A DNA stretch of 64,000 bases from Prorocentrum cordatum (lineage: Eukaryota > Sar > Dinophyceae > Prorocentrales > Prorocentraceae). Positions 20,121 to 30,453 of the stretch are shown here, piece after piece. Each line of letters begins with the position of its first letter. Within the stretch, counting starts at the first letter, position 1. The translations under genes were made by a program, and so were the position numbers. Under the pieces are notes generated by a model. That model saw nothing but the letters and a program-made list of their open reading frames with translations, ran no database searches and was not told where the DNA came from. Location of the stretch: NCBI GenBank assembly GCA_963575745.1, contig CAUYUJ010014171.1, positions 2,040,831 to 2,104,830 of the forward strand. The letters are read 5' to 3'.

Positions 20121-20350
20121 CTGCCAACACCTGGCAACTCACAGCGGAGCCCACGACATCTGCGCGAGCTGGCATGTGCTAGGGGACGTGCTGCCGAAAG
20201 TCTGACATGATGACGTGGGGCCCGAACTCCGCATTCCAAGCAAGACTACTGCGTGCTGCTGCTGCCGCTGCTGCGTGCACGTGCTGTTTGTAATGCTTAC
20301 TCACCGCTGCTGCGTGCTGTTGCTGCTCGTAGCTGCAGGGTGCTGCTGAT
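20120..20350. repeat. CTG-rich tract
   Basis: CTGCTGCTGCCGCTGCTGCG-type words at 20250-20345. The rest is unassigned. Confidence 0.5.
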
Positions 20351-20995
20351 GTTGGGTCGGACGTGCCGTCTTGTCAAATTTTTGTTGAGTCGGAGGCCCT
20401 CTGGGGCGCCTCGGGGCTCCTGAATGGGTGGCCGAGAACCTTGTTGAGAAGTTCCAGGATCGCCTGAGGCCCCCTGGGGCGCCTCGGGGGCTCCTGATCG
20501 GGCGGCCGAAAAGCTTGCAGAAAGGTTCCGGGATCGCCGGGAAAGCTCGCAGGGCGTTCCCGGGGGGAGCCCGAGAGGGCTCCTTGAGGGCATGGCGTTT
20601 CACGAGAAGTTGACAAACATTGCTGTTGGGTCGGACGTGCCGTCTTGCCAGATTTTGGTTAAATTGGAGGCCCTCGGGGGCCCCTCCAGGGCTCCTGATT
20701 GGGCGGCCGATTTGGGGTCCCGAAATGGTGCGGTGACAGACCGTACAATGACCTCGGAACCCCAGGAGACCTCACCGCACGGTCCGTCTCCGCACGGTTT
20801 TGGGACCTCGGATGCCTCAGTCGCCCGAGACGTCCTCGGAGAACGACCCGAGTCCCAAAACTTTGCGGTGACCCCGAATCCCCACCGACTCACCGCACGG
20901 TGTGGTCACCACCCCGTTTGGTGACCCCCGAGCCGAGAGGCTCGCAGAAAGGTTCCTGGATCGCTGGGGAGGCTCGCAGGGCGCTCCTGGGTGAG
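20350..20995. repeat. Dispersed repeat marked by TTGGGTCGGACGTGCC
   Basis: TTGGGTCGGACGTGCCGTCT starts at 19983, 20349 and 20626. The companion block GGTTC..GGATCGC..GGAGG..GCAGGGCG occurs near 20524, 20952 and 56532. No coding sense. Confidence 0.6.
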
Positions 20996-21119
20996 CAAGA
21001 GGGCTTCAAAACCGCTAGGTTTTGGGGAGCTCTTTTACGGGATTTCTTTGAAAATCTCTGGGGAACGCTAGGCTGGGGAGGGCTGTTTTGCTGGAATCCT
21101 TTGAAAAGCGAAGTTCTCT

Positions 21120-21760
21120 GGGGCGTGCCAGGAGTGCCGCCCCCCTCTCTTGGAGGCAGTTTTGAAGCCTCTTGGGGCCTCTTGGGGGCTGGTTGAAAGC
21201 CTCTTAGGTCCTCGGGGCGTTCATTTTGAGATCCCGTCGGGACGCCTGGGGTTCTCTTGGGCCGTGATTGGGCGCCTCTCGGGCCGTCTTGGGACCGCCG
21301 TGGACCTCTCTTCGGGCCCTTTTGGGATCCTCTGGGGCCGTCTTGGGCACTTCTTCGGCCATCCTGGGGCCGTCTTGAGCTGTCTTGGGGCCTTCTTGGG
21401 GGGCTCTGGGGCCGTCTTGGGGCAATCTTGAATACCTTTAGGGCCATCTCGGACGATGTGAAAACTGAGAAAGCGACAATGCAAACATTGCCAGCTTCCC
21501 AAAAGGGTTTGGGAAGAATTCTGCTTCTTGGGGCCCTGGTGGGGGTCCCCATGGAGCACTCTTGGAGTGTCTTGGGGGCCTCTTGGACCGTCTTGCAGCT
21601 ACCTTGGGCGTCTGGGAGCGGCCTTGGGAGCGTCTGGTACGATCTTGAGGCGCTCTTGGGGCTCTCTTTGGGCGTCTTGGAGCGCCTTGGGACGTTTCGA
21701 AGCGGACTGGGGCCGCCCTGGGGGCCCGCTGGGGCCCGCCGGAGCACCGGAGGAGCTTTC
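21120..21760 (+). repeat. Phased T/G-rich repeat field
   Basis: Same 10-11 bp words. Block very similar to 56990-57640, including the A-rich spacer (21455-21520) and the PPR-like end. Confidence 0.75.
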
Positions 21761-21767
21761 AAGACAA

Positions 21768-22075
21768 CGTACTTCTCGCACTCGCGTGTGCCAGCAGGGT
21801 AGTAGAGACTAAGTCGGGGATCTTCTGACCCGGGTCAATCCAGACCCGGGTCAGCAGGAAACCAAAAACTGCAATGCAGGAAAACAACAAAAACTGCAAT
21901 GCAGGAAAAAAACTGCAACGCAGGTCTTCGCAAACCCGGGTCAGCCAATAAGCGCGGCCGCCTCGCAGCCACGAGCGGCTCGCTAACCTGAGTCAGCCAG
22001 AGGGGGTCTTCGCAGGATCCTGCAGGATCTGGTGCCGTGGTTAACCCCCGTTTGCATTGACCCCCGTCTCAAGGC
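21768..22075 (-). pseudogene. PPR start relic followed by CCCGGG palindromes
   Basis: The minus strand reads LYYPAGTRECEK after TTAG-TC at about 21810. In place of the usual hairpin there is the perfect palindrome TGACCCGGGTCA (21826-21837), repeated as GACCCGGGTC at 21843. ACTGCAATGCAGG-type 13-mers are repeated three times at 21868-21923. No gene. Confidence 0.45.
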
Positions 22076-22080
22076 TCCCG

Positions 22081-22111
22081 ACTAAGGCTGACCCGTGGTC
22101 CACCGGCCACG
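22081..22111 (-). other. Hairpin-TTAG junction without a recognisable PPR
   Basis: Hairpin CGTGG/CCACG (22094-22111) is followed on the minus strand by GGTCAGCCTTAG and T, as at the PPR sites. The downstream sequence is only faintly PPR-like. Confidence 0.4.
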
Positions 22112-22189
22112 AAACAAGTCCGAGATGGCACGTTGGACCAGGGCAGAGATGTTGCCGACAGGCTTTCGGGATGGCGGTGGGCCCAAACT

Positions 22190-22750
22190 TCGCCTCCGCT
22201 GTTGCTGCCTTCAGCTGCAGGGTGCCGCTGCCTGCGGCATGTTGTTGCTGCTGCTTACTTTTGCTGAGCTGCCGTTGCCTGCTGCGGACTGCTGCTGCTC
22301 GCTGTTGCTGTTGAGGCTGCAGAGTGCTGCTTCTTGGTGCCCCTCCTGGATGGCGCAACCTGCAGCTCGCGAATGGAGCGAGGAGCGAGGAGCAAGGAGC
22401 GAGGAGTCAGGGTCGACGGGGGGGAAGTGGGCGAAGCAAGCAGTGATCAGCGAGGAGCACGGAGTGAGACGGGAGTAGCGACGCCCGAGGAGAGAGAACG
22501 AGAGAGCAAGAGAGAGAGGGAGGGAGAGAGAGCGAGGCGAGGAGGGATAAGGCAGAGACGAAGAGCAGAGGGGAGGCAGGAGCAAGTAACCAGGAGGGAG
22601 AAGCGAGGGGCCAGGAGAGAGGTAGAAGGAGCGAGGAAGCCAGAAACGAGGAGAGGGAGGCGAGGGGCGAGGAGAGAGCGGGGAGAAGCGAGGAGCGAGG
22701 ATCATCGAGCGAGAAGCAAGGAGTGAGAAGGGAGGCGCGAGAAGAAGCCA
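22190..22750. repeat. CTG-rich tract then polypurine (GAGGAGCGAGGA) tract
   Basis: 22190-22335 is CTG/TTG-rich. 22370-22750 is a strongly purine-biased degenerate repeat of GAGGAGCGAG words, about 380 bp. Apparent Ser/Pro-rich minus frames are artefacts. Confidence 0.75.
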
Positions 22751-22799
22751 GCACACGCATGCCTGCATGGCATCGGCGCGCGCGTGGCCGAACATCTCG

Positions 22800-23340
22800 C
22801 GTCCTTCGCTCATGGGGCTCTCTAGGGTGGCCGGCACGGTCACAGAGCTTCCTAGGGATCTTCCGTCGGAAGCCCTCTCGACGCGGTTTTTGGAATGTCT
22901 TGGGGCCCGTCGGGGCCCTGTTGGGATCTGTTTTGGGCATCTTGAGGACCTCCTGGGGCTTGTCGGGGGCCTCTTAGGGGCCTGCTGGTGGTCTCGGGGG
23001 TCATCTTGGGGCGTAGGGCGCGAAATTTTAATTCGAATTTTCCTTGCTTTGGGGCCTCTTTGGGTCCTCTTGGGCCGTCCTGGGGCCGTCTTGGGGCGCT
23101 AGTGGGGGCTTCTACGATTTGGCCTTTCGCGACTGTCTTTTGGACCTTTCTTGGGGCATCTTGAGGGCCTCTTGAGCCGTCGTCAGGCTAACCAAGGCCG
23201 TCTTGGGGCCGGGGGCCGTCTTGGGCACCTCTTCGGCCGTCTTTGGGCTTCGTTGGGCCGTGTACGGGGCGTGGCCCAAGGCCTGCAGGGCTGTCCAAGC
23301 TGCTCCGGGGGGACTTTTTGGCCTCCTGGGCCTCTCGAAA
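22800..23340 (+). repeat. Phased T/G-rich repeat field
   Basis: TCTTGGGGCC-type words. The segment GGTCTCGGGGGTCATCTTGG (22991) is related to the tandem units at 55.1-55.8 kb. Confidence 0.65.
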
Positions 23341-23369
23341 GCAGAACAAGTCAATTGATCCACGGTGCG

Positions 23370-23538
23370 TTCGGGTGCGCGCGGTTCTCCATTGTAGAGA
23401 AGATGACGCTGGGCTCCAATTTCGCCTTCCGCATCTCGCTGAGCAGCGCCACAGCCCGCTGCCACTGCTCGTCCTTCCCGCACGCGCTGATCCCAGTGGT
23501 GTAGCTGACTAGTGTGAATCCGTGGCTTAAATCCACGG
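23370..23538 (-). pseudogene. PPR unit (long form) with hairpin-CTAG junction
   Basis: Hairpin CCGTGG/CCACGG (23520-23538) and CTAG (23509-23512) precede SYTTGISACGKDEQWQRAVA and LLSEMRKAKLEPSVI, a full unit. It is followed by FSTMENR and unrelated sequence. Best-preserved hydrophobic pattern after the 25.4- and 45.4-kb copies. No start codon. Confidence 0.7.
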
Positions 23539-23559
23539 TGTGCTGAACCTGGGACCGTG

Positions 23560-24240
23560 GGTGAACAGCTCGTCGAAGTTCAACAGCTCGGGCGTCCCTG
23601 GGGCAGTGTCGGGAGTATGTTGGGCCTTTCTGCGAGCCTGTTTGGAGCGTCGTTAAGGCCTCTTGCGGTTTGGGGGCGCCCCTGGAGCCGTTCCCGGGCT
23701 GCCCCCCAGAGCCTCTTCTGGGGGACAGCCCAGAAAACTTCTTGTGCGTGCGTGCTGCGAGGTTGCTGTCAGAAAGCTCCCGTGAAAGGACGGGGGCGGC
23801 CCCCGACGGATGCTTCTACAGGGGGGTGCGCTGTAGCATCCGTCGGGGCTCGCTCAAGAAGGCCCGTAGGCGGCCGAAGCCAGGGCGGAGAGGGGCTCCG
23901 TGCGGCCCTCCAGGGAGAACCCGACGGATGCTACAGCAGGGGGGTATACGTCGGGGGTCCTCTCCGTCCTCTCACGGGAGCTTGCTCCGGCCTCCTCCGG
24001 CCTTCTTGGGCAGCTCCAGCCTTCGGGGGCCTGTCTTGGGCCAGCTTGGGGCCCTCTTGGGTCGCCTTGTTGCGCTCGTCGGGTCCTTCAGTTTTTTTTG
24101 TTGGTTGTTGTTTTTAAACTTATTTTTTGGGGTCCTTCTGGGGCCATTGTGGGGCGATCGCAGAAATGCCTGAAACTGCGTGGGGCCGTGCCCGTCATGA
24201 CGAGAGCAGAGGAAACAGTGGGCCACACACAACACACAAG
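23560..24240 (+). repeat. Weakly phased repeat with a GACGGATGCT hairpin
   Basis: 23801-23848 is a stem of two 14-base arms (CCCCGACGGATGCT and its complement) with a 20-base loop. A related stem is at 58043-58089 and a half copy near 23921. The remainder is decayed phased repeat. No gene. Confidence 0.6.
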
Positions 24241-24254
24241 GTTTATGTCGGGCC

Positions 24255-24426
24255 TGTCCCCCTGCAGGGGGATTTCCGACGGAAAATCGGAAATACCCCA
24301 AAAATAATCAAAACATAGTCCAAACATAATCTGGGGACCATTTTTGGAATATTTTCTGACCTTTTTGGGGCATTTTGGAAGTATTTGTCATTTTTCGTCG
24401 AAAAAAATCCCCCGGTAGGGGGGACA
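24255..24426. mobile_element. AT-rich inverted-repeat (MITE-like) element
   Basis: 172 bp with imperfect terminal inverted repeats of about 34 bp: TGTCCCCCTGCAGGGGGATT at the left and, inverted, TGTCCCCCCTACCGGGGGAT from the right, both followed by CGACG-type sequence. The centre is AT-rich, unlike its surroundings. A related AT-rich centre lies at 56335-56450. Confidence 0.5.
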
Positions 24427-24519
24427 CGCCCTGGGTCCGCCCTCGGAGTCCTCGCGGGCCCCTTTGGCCCCATACCGGGGGGCCGCTGAGGCCATCTCTT
24501 CGGGCCATGACAGGGGGTC

Positions 24520-24572
24520 TGAGGACCTCCTCCTCCTCCTCCTCCTCCTCCTCCTCCTCCTCCTCCTCCTCA
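24520..24572. repeat. (TCC)n microsatellite
   Basis: About 16 TCC triplets. Confidence 0.95.
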
Positions 24573-24579
24573 ACCTCCT

Positions 24580-25330
24580 TCCCCTCTACAACTTCTGGAG
24601 CCGTCTGGGAATCTTGTTCGGGCCCTCCCGGGCAGCTCCTGGAGCATCTCGGGGGAGCAGCCGGAGGCTCTGCGAGGCTCTCTGCGGCCTGGTCTGGGCC
24701 GCCCGGGGCCCGCAGGGGCCGTCCTGGTGGGCTCGTGAGGGGCCTCCTGGGCCATCTCGGTGCGATCTTGGAAGGACCTGGAGCCGTGTGGGGCCGTTCT
24801 GGGCCCGTCATGTGAGAACGTGGGAAGCCTTGGGCAATGTATGGTTTGGGCTTGTCGTTTCGCCTCGTGGGGGCCGTCATCGGGGTACTGCTGGGCCCTC
24901 TTGGGCCGTCGCGGGGGCCTCGTGGGCCGTACTGGGGCCATGTTCGGAGTCTCGGGCTGTCTTGAAGCTCGCTTTGGTACCTGTTGGACAGCTCTGGGGC
25001 CCTCTTGGCGCTATCTTGGGGGCCCCGGGGAGCTGATCAGTGGTTGTGTGGGGAACCTTGTGGATAGTCACGGAGCCCTCTGGGGCCGTCTTGGGGCAGT
25101 CGGCCTAGCCTGCTGGAGAGTCTCGGGGCGATCTGGGATAGCCTTGGAGCCGTCTGGGGCTTGTGTAGGGCTTCGTTCGGGTTCTCTTGGGACGTCCACC
25201 CTTCATCCCGAGCGTCTCGGAGCGGTAATGGGGCTGCCCGAGGCCGTCTTGGAGCCACGTGGGAGCTCTCTAGAACCGTCCGAGAGCGGCGGGGCGCTCT
25301 GGGCGCTCGGGGGCATCTCGCGACCTTCTC
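24580..25330 (+). repeat. Phased T/G-rich repeat field (decayed)
   Basis: Helical spacing recognisable at 24890-25180. No gene. Confidence 0.6.
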
Positions 25331-25334
25331 GCCC

Positions 25335-25504
25335 CTTTCGCACGCGCAACGGCCAGAATTGTAGTACAGATCACGTCGGGTTCCAGTTTCGCCTCCCGCA
25401 TTTCGTTCATCAGCGCCAAAGCCCGCTGCCACTGCTCGCATTTTTCACACGCGCTGATCCCAGCATTGTAGCTGACTAGGGCTGACCCGCGGCCTCCGGC
25501 CGCG
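25335..25504 (-). pseudogene. PPR unit (long form), best preserved, with GC-rich hairpin
   Basis: Hairpin CGCGGC/GCCGCG (25488-25504) and CTAG (25476-25479) lead into SYNAGISACEKCEQWQRALA, LMNEMREAKLEPDVI. This is a full 35-residue unit with all consensus hydrophobics. The start of a second unit (YYNSGRCACERGEK) follows in another frame. The hairpin arms carry the same paired changes as at 6510. It sits beside duplication E, as the 6.4-kb copy does, so the PPR unit was part of that duplication. Confidence 0.75.
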
Positions 25505-25860
25505 GAATTTGCCCGCCCTAGCGTGGACGTGGAAGTGGAGCGTCTCTGGGGCCTCGCGGGTAAGGGGAGGTTGGAGGGGACGGCGTGGATGGAGGAGGTG
25601 GCCGCTGGAGAGGGAGGTGGGCGAGGGACGCAGGCAAGCAGGCCTGAATGCAGGAACGCGGTGGTGGAGGCGGTGTCAGTGGAAGCACACCCATGTAGGC
25701 ATGACATGGTGTGGACAGAAGCTGTTTCTGACGCCGCAATCTGTGTTCAGCATAGCTTCTGCGGGGAAGGTAGCCGTGAGAAGCTTATCTGCTCTCCGAC
25801 GGGGCCGAATGATCATTTCATCTGGCAGTGGGGTGACAATGATGCCAGTGGGCGCGGCCT
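25505..25860. repeat. Segmental duplication E, copy 2
   Basis: Partner of 6530-6860. Ends near CTCTCCGACGGGGCCGAATGA, after which the sequence becomes that upstream of the LINE. Confidence 0.7.
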
Positions 25861-26725
25861 AAGAGGCCCGCAAGAGGGCGGCGAGACGGAACTTCCTAAA
25901 AAGGGCCCCAGGCTCCTGGCTGGCCCAGTGCGCATGACGCGGCGGATGTCTTGGGCTCGGGCCTCCAGGTGGCGGTTCGCAAGACCCCAGGGGCCAGCGC
26001 GAGCTGTCCCTGGCGTGGGAAGGATGGCTTCGCCGTCCAAGGGGGCTGCCAGAGCCACGAACGCAACTCGGGGAGACGTAAGACCCGGGTACGGGGGACT
26101 CGGAAATCCCCGACGAGGTCGTCAACAAAAATGACGAGGCCGAGCCTGCATTTTGACGAGGCCTCCCCGCTGCAGACATCCCACGAAACTCCTCCTCGTC
26201 AAAATCCGAGGCGCGGTCGTCAAAAAACGATGGCGAACCCGAGTCCTGGCAAACCCGGGCCTTACGCTCCCCCGAGCAACGAGAGGTACGGTCGGGGGGC
26301 CCCGCCGTGGCGAGAGGATTCTTGTCATCACGACCACGTTGTTCGGTGGCCTCTGCCAGACTATGCTGTGCCATGGACTGGCAGTTTCCTACTATCATGC
26401 TCTTCAAGTGCGACAGGGCTGGACGCGGAGGGATTCGGACCCTCGAAGTCGCAGCGCCCAGCCCACGCGAGATACAAGTGCGGCTCGAGCGGCGACGACG
26501 ACGAGGTGAGTGCGCAGTCTTGCTCGGTGGCGGCGGCTCCCTCTTCCTCAATGGCGACGTCGGCTTCGCTTTCCAGGCCGGCTGGGTCTTGGCTGCGTGG
26601 CGTTAGATCGCAAATCCCGAGCCAATCCTTAGGGGCCAGGTCTTGGGTTCCGTCGCCTTTTTTTGCCAAGAGCACACATTCCGAGCTAGTCCCTGGGGGC
26701 GCTGGCTCGGGCTCAGTCGCCGCGG
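25860..26725. other. Non-repetitive stretch upstream of the LINE; no gene recognised
   Basis: Normal-complexity DNA with long open frames on both strands (for example plus 25951-26817), but no motif. It may be the 5' region of the LINE. CTCCTCGTCAAAATC and GACGAGG words are repeated at 26130-26225. Confidence 0.3.
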
Positions 26726-26728
26726 GTT

Positions 26729-27259
26729 TTGCTAGCAGAGTGCGAGGCCAACGTTTCGGCAATGTGCGGCGACGGCGCGGACAGCGGGCCCTCTCGTCCC
26801 GATCCTGTACCTTGTGACGGCATGCTGGGCCCCCACCTGCAGCGCGAGCTCCTGTTAGGTCAGGCCGCGCGGGCACCATCGGACAACCTGAGTGGCGCGG
26901 TGAAGGGTGAAAGGCTCGCCGAGGCGCTGCTGGCTGCCGGGATGGCGGACTCCGACGGCACCAAGGCGCAGACCGAGGGCCGCGACGTGCTGGCGGCGGG
27001 GGACGGCCACGACCCGTTTGACGACATCAGCGATTACCTGGACGACGTCACCGCAGATGGGATGGCAGCAGCTGGTGGCGCGGTTCTCTCGGAGGCCGCA
27101 CATGTGCAGAATGCGGTAGGCGATGCAGTGTCTGCGGGCCCTTCATCACGGCTCTATGTTAGTGCAGCTGCCCAGGTTCCAGCGCTGGGACCCAGGGGGG
27201 CCTGCCAGGCGTTTGAAGTCCACCATCTTCTTCGGCAGCATCACAGAATGAGGGCCTAA
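26729..27259 (+). pseudogene. Possible LINE 5' coding region, unrecognised
   Basis: 176-codon frame with normal complexity, an acidic stretch (DPFDDISDYLDDV) and no recognised domain. It is in a different frame from the endonuclease that follows within 10 bp. Could be the N-terminal or ORF1-like part of the element. Confidence 0.3.
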
Positions 27260-27263
27260 GGCG

Positions 27264-28031
27264 TTGGGCTTCTTGCGCAGTCGGGGGATGTGCGATGCGG
27301 TGTGCTACGTGGAGATGCGCGCCAGGGCCCCTGCGGCCCTGCACTTGCCGTCCGAGGTCGCTAAAGATGGACGGAGGGCTGCGGTCACGCCAGCTACGCA
27401 TTCGGTGAAGTCGGCGTCAGGCTCCCGCGGAGGGGGGGCGATCTTCGTTCCGAGTCATCTTGCCTCCAGTTCCTGGGAGCGAGTTGTGCCATCCTCCAGG
27501 TGTGTGGGTTCTTGTTCTATCACGCTGCACCTGCAGCGAGGGAACCTGCTGGTTATTTCGACATACATGTTTCCTGGCGACAAGTTGGGTGGAGCCAGCG
27601 CGGCCAGGCCTCCTTCCCTCTGTCGGTTCGCGCGCGCTCTGTCGGACCCCTGGATCATCGTCGGTGACTAGAACGTTGAGCCGCCTGTCCTGGACAGGGC
27701 GGGGCTGCTCTTCGTGCTGGATGGCGTGCTCGTGATCCCTAGAGTAGAGGTCAAATGTGCGACGTCGGCTGGCTCTTCGCTCATTGACTATGCTGTCGTC
27801 AGGAGGGGTGATGAGGAGCATGCCACCATCCGCGTGCAGGATCTGGCGCCGTGGAAGACGCACGTGGGGTTAGAGCTGGCGATTTCCAGTGGGCGCGAAG
27901 CGTGGTGGCACCGAGTCCTCGCGGCCCCGCGGGCGCTGCCCGCGAGGCCGCGCCCTCGGCGTCGGGCGCAGGAGGGCAGCAAGCGCTTGCGTAGCCTCGC
28001 CGAGCAGGCGGGCCCGTCGTCGCGGGGCTGA
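27264..28031 (+). pseudogene. LINE apurinic-like endonuclease (EEP family), one nonsense codon
   Basis: One plus frame covers most of an exonuclease-endonuclease-phosphatase fold as found at the N terminus of non-LTR retrotransposons, where it nicks target DNA. VEMR near the start fits the Q-E metal-site strand. GGGAIFVPSHL, then ISTYMFPGD, PWIIVGD-x-NVEP (the GDFN-type catalytic motif), SLIDYAVV and APWKTHVGL follow in order. The only break is TAG at 27669-27671, exactly between GD and N, where this family usually has Trp or Phe. A single TGG-to-TAG change would explain it. The first part of the domain is short. Retained frame on both sides suggests recent inactivation or an assembly error. 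Confidence 0.7.
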
Positions 28032-28039
28032 GCCCTCGG

Positions 28040-28900
28040 CTGCGCGAGGCCTCCGATGCCTTGGCGGAGGACCTGGTCGCGACCCAGGCTGAAGAGCCCA
28101 CTGGCTGTGCCCCCTTCCATGTCGGGCCTGACGAGTGGAACAAGGCCGCCGACGTGGTTGGGGCCAGAGGGGTCCGGCACATCTGGAGTGCTAGCGAAGC
28201 CTGGGCCGTGCCAGCGGGCGACGGTCTCAGTGCAGTCTTTCAGCTCTACGTGACCTGGGTCAGTGCGGTTGAGGAGGCGATTCTTCGAGTCGAGCGGGCG
28301 GACGAATCGACCGCCTCTCGTAGTCGAGGTCGCGCTGAGGTCCCGAGGCTGAGCTGGGCGCGCCTCCAAGCAGTCGCCTGGGCGTGCGCATATGCGAGCC
28401 CCAGTTGCTGAGTGGTGGTGCACGCTTGATACTTTGCTTGTCAACTTGCTGGCGTTCAGGCGGCATGGCAGAGATGAAGTGCAGAAGTGGACGACATGCG
28501 AGACCATCGAGAGGATGCTGATGTTCGGGCGCAAATCCTCGTCGAAGCAGGTGGACGCGTGGTGTCCGTTGCTGCGGCAGGCTGCCAGGGCGGGCTCCAA
28601 CGTCGAGGACCTCGACGCCGCTGCCCAGCAGGCGCAGCACTGGGCGCAGCGGGCTGTCTCCCGCAGCCTGGCGGCCGCGGGGCAGGCTTTCGTCGACTGG
28701 GCGCAGGAGAGCTGGAGGAAGCCCCTCTGGCGCTGTCCATCGACATGCGAGAGGGGTGTTGGCCTGATGCTGGCCGCGTCGAGGATCCAGCTATCTCACC
28801 GCGGCGGAGCAGGTTGAGCGTTGGGGCCCCATTTGGCGTGATGGCACATACTCGCGGAGAGACCTCCTACAGGGGATGGCGGTTCTGAGGTAGGGAGCTC
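28040..28900 (+). pseudogene. Linker region between EN and RT of the LINE
   Basis: Two overlapping open frames (28061-28411 and 28392-28817) of normal complexity. Trp/Arg-rich segments are as expected between EN and RT, but no domain is recognisable. A frame change is needed near 28400. Confidence 0.4.
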
Positions 28901-28915
28901 GCAGGGCCCCACTCG

Positions 28916-29777
28916 ATGCCCTGCAGCTCGACGACGTGGGCCGCCTGCTTCGGCGCCTCTCTGGGTCGAAGGCCGAGGGGTGCGACGTGCCGTCCCCCTC
29001 TGGACCTGCAGCGTCTGCCCGGGGATGGCCGGAAGCAGTGCGCGGATGCCTCGAGTCAGGTGGAGAGGCTCGCCGCGTGGCCCGAGGAGATTCTCATGGC
29101 GCTGTGCCTCGCCATCCCCATGCCCGCGGGAGGCGACGGGGTGATCGGGCTGCCCCCGACTGTTGCCGCAGTGCGGTCGCGAGCTCGAGCCTGCGTCGCG
29201 GACCGTTGGTCGCAGGCGCTCGACGCGCAGTGGGGCGCAGCGGTGCGGAACAATTCTGCTCTGCGTGCTGCTCTCGTTCGTGCCGTGCCCGGTGAGAGTG
29301 CAGTGGCGCTCGGTTTCGCCTCGGCTTCCATCCTGTTAAACCTTGACCGGTTCTATGACAATGTGAGTTTGTTGAAGCTCATGGAAGCCTCGATGGCCCA
29401 AGGCTTTCCTTCCGTGGTCACCCTCCTGGAGGTCAAGCTTTTTCTGGCCGAGGGTGCTCCAATCCAGGAGCACTTGCAGCGAGTTTCTTTTTCCTGGCCG
29501 CTTGATAGTGGCGGGTTCAGGGCACAGCGTGAAACTTGCTAAGGTTTTCCTGGTGCCAATTCTACTCTGCCCACGACAGAGGGAATCGCCCCGAGGCGCC
29601 GACGATCGGGCTTTGGACGTTCGTGGACGACACGGTCGTTCGCAGCGAGGGTGCGCAGACGTCCGTTCGACAACAGATGTGCTCGGTTGGGGCCCTGTTG
29701 GTTGCCTCGTTCGCGGTTGTTCAGCTGCCGATTTCGGACAAGACGAAACTGATCTCTGCCTCGCCTGCCCTAAGTAA

Positions 29778-29813
<36 letters not shown>

Positions 29814-29830
29814 AGCGACTTAAGCAACGT
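28916..29830 (+). pseudogene. LINE reverse transcriptase core, frame-broken
   Basis: RNA-templated DNA synthesis domain. Frame 1 (to 29542) has RNNSALRAAL and the motif-A-like LDRFYDNV at 29342-29365. The next piece, GSGHSVKLAKVFLVPILL, is in a second frame. The catalytic FVDD (29620-29631) is in a third, followed by LPISDKTKLISA. At least two indels separate motif A from motif C. The frame then enters (TC)n at 29780-29811. The motifs themselves look intact, so decay is recent relative to the family's divergence. Confidence 0.75.
29780..29811. repeat. (TC)n microsatellite in the LINE
   Basis: About 16 TC dinucleotides, directly after the RT core. Confidence 0.95.
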
Positions 29831-29839
29831 CGGCCTGCC

Positions 29840-30260
29840 ATTCTCCCGAGTGTCGTGTGCAATTGACCTCGGATGTGATGCGGGGAGCTAGGAGAGTGGT
29901 TCGTAAATTGCGTGATCGTCGGTCGAAGGGCCGTAGGCGAGCGCGCCGCATCTTTCGGCTCCTCAGGCATGCTGAGCTGTCTTTGGATTTCCAGAGGCCT
30001 GCTTTTGCAAGGTGCCCTTCCTCGATCCTCCTACGGGCACCCCGTCGTGGGTGCGCCGCCCGCCGCGATCGCCGTGCTGCGGCGGCGGGCTGCGGCGTCG
30101 GTGGCGGGGGCGGGCCCAGGCAGGAGGAGGAGGAGGAGGAGGAGGAGGAGGAGGAGGAGGAGGAGGAGGAGGAGGAGGGTGCCTCGCGACGACGCTGGCC
30201 CTGTGGCTGGGAGAAGAAGATCCTGCGATCTCCCTTCGTGTGCAGCTGCTTCGCGCGTGG
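29840..30260 (+). pseudogene. LINE RT thumb/connector with (GGA)n expansion
   Basis: GALPRSSYGHPVVGAP (30011-30058) is typical of the segment after the RT core in this element type. It is followed by (GGA)19 at 30121-30178 and then by CLATTLALWLGEEDPAISLR, LRAWFDM. The microsatellite thus grew inside coding sequence. Confidence 0.55.
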
Positions 30261-30407
30261 TTCGATATGCGGACAGCGGCCCCATCTCGGGGGCGGCAAA
30301 GAGGGGGGCGTCAAAGAGGGGGGGGCGCAAATCATGACCGGCGGCATGTGCGCGGCCCAGCGGGGGGGCCAGGGACGTAATGAAATAAGAAGAGGCGCCA
30401 TGAAATC
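30038..30407 (+). repeat. Near-identical tandem duplication, copy 1
   Basis: Repeats at 30454-30821 with a 414-bp shift, including an equal-length (GGA)n tract. Only a 2-bp indel near the start and one substitution near the end were seen. Equal microsatellite length implies a very recent event. Confidence 0.9.
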
Positions 30408-30453
30408 CAATTGCCGGGGGCGCCATCATCAAGGGCCCCCCCTGCGCAATCAT

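Noticed and set aside
24115-24135. T-rich stretch near 24080-24135 as a LINE or SINE tail
   Set aside because: No adjacent element or target duplication could be seen.
26405-26455. tRNA-like T-arm on the minus strand (GAGGG-TCCGAAT-CCCTC followed by CGCGTCCA)
   Set aside because: The stem-loop is perfect but no matching 5' acceptor strand (GGACGCG), D-arm or anticodon arm is found upstream at tRNA distance.
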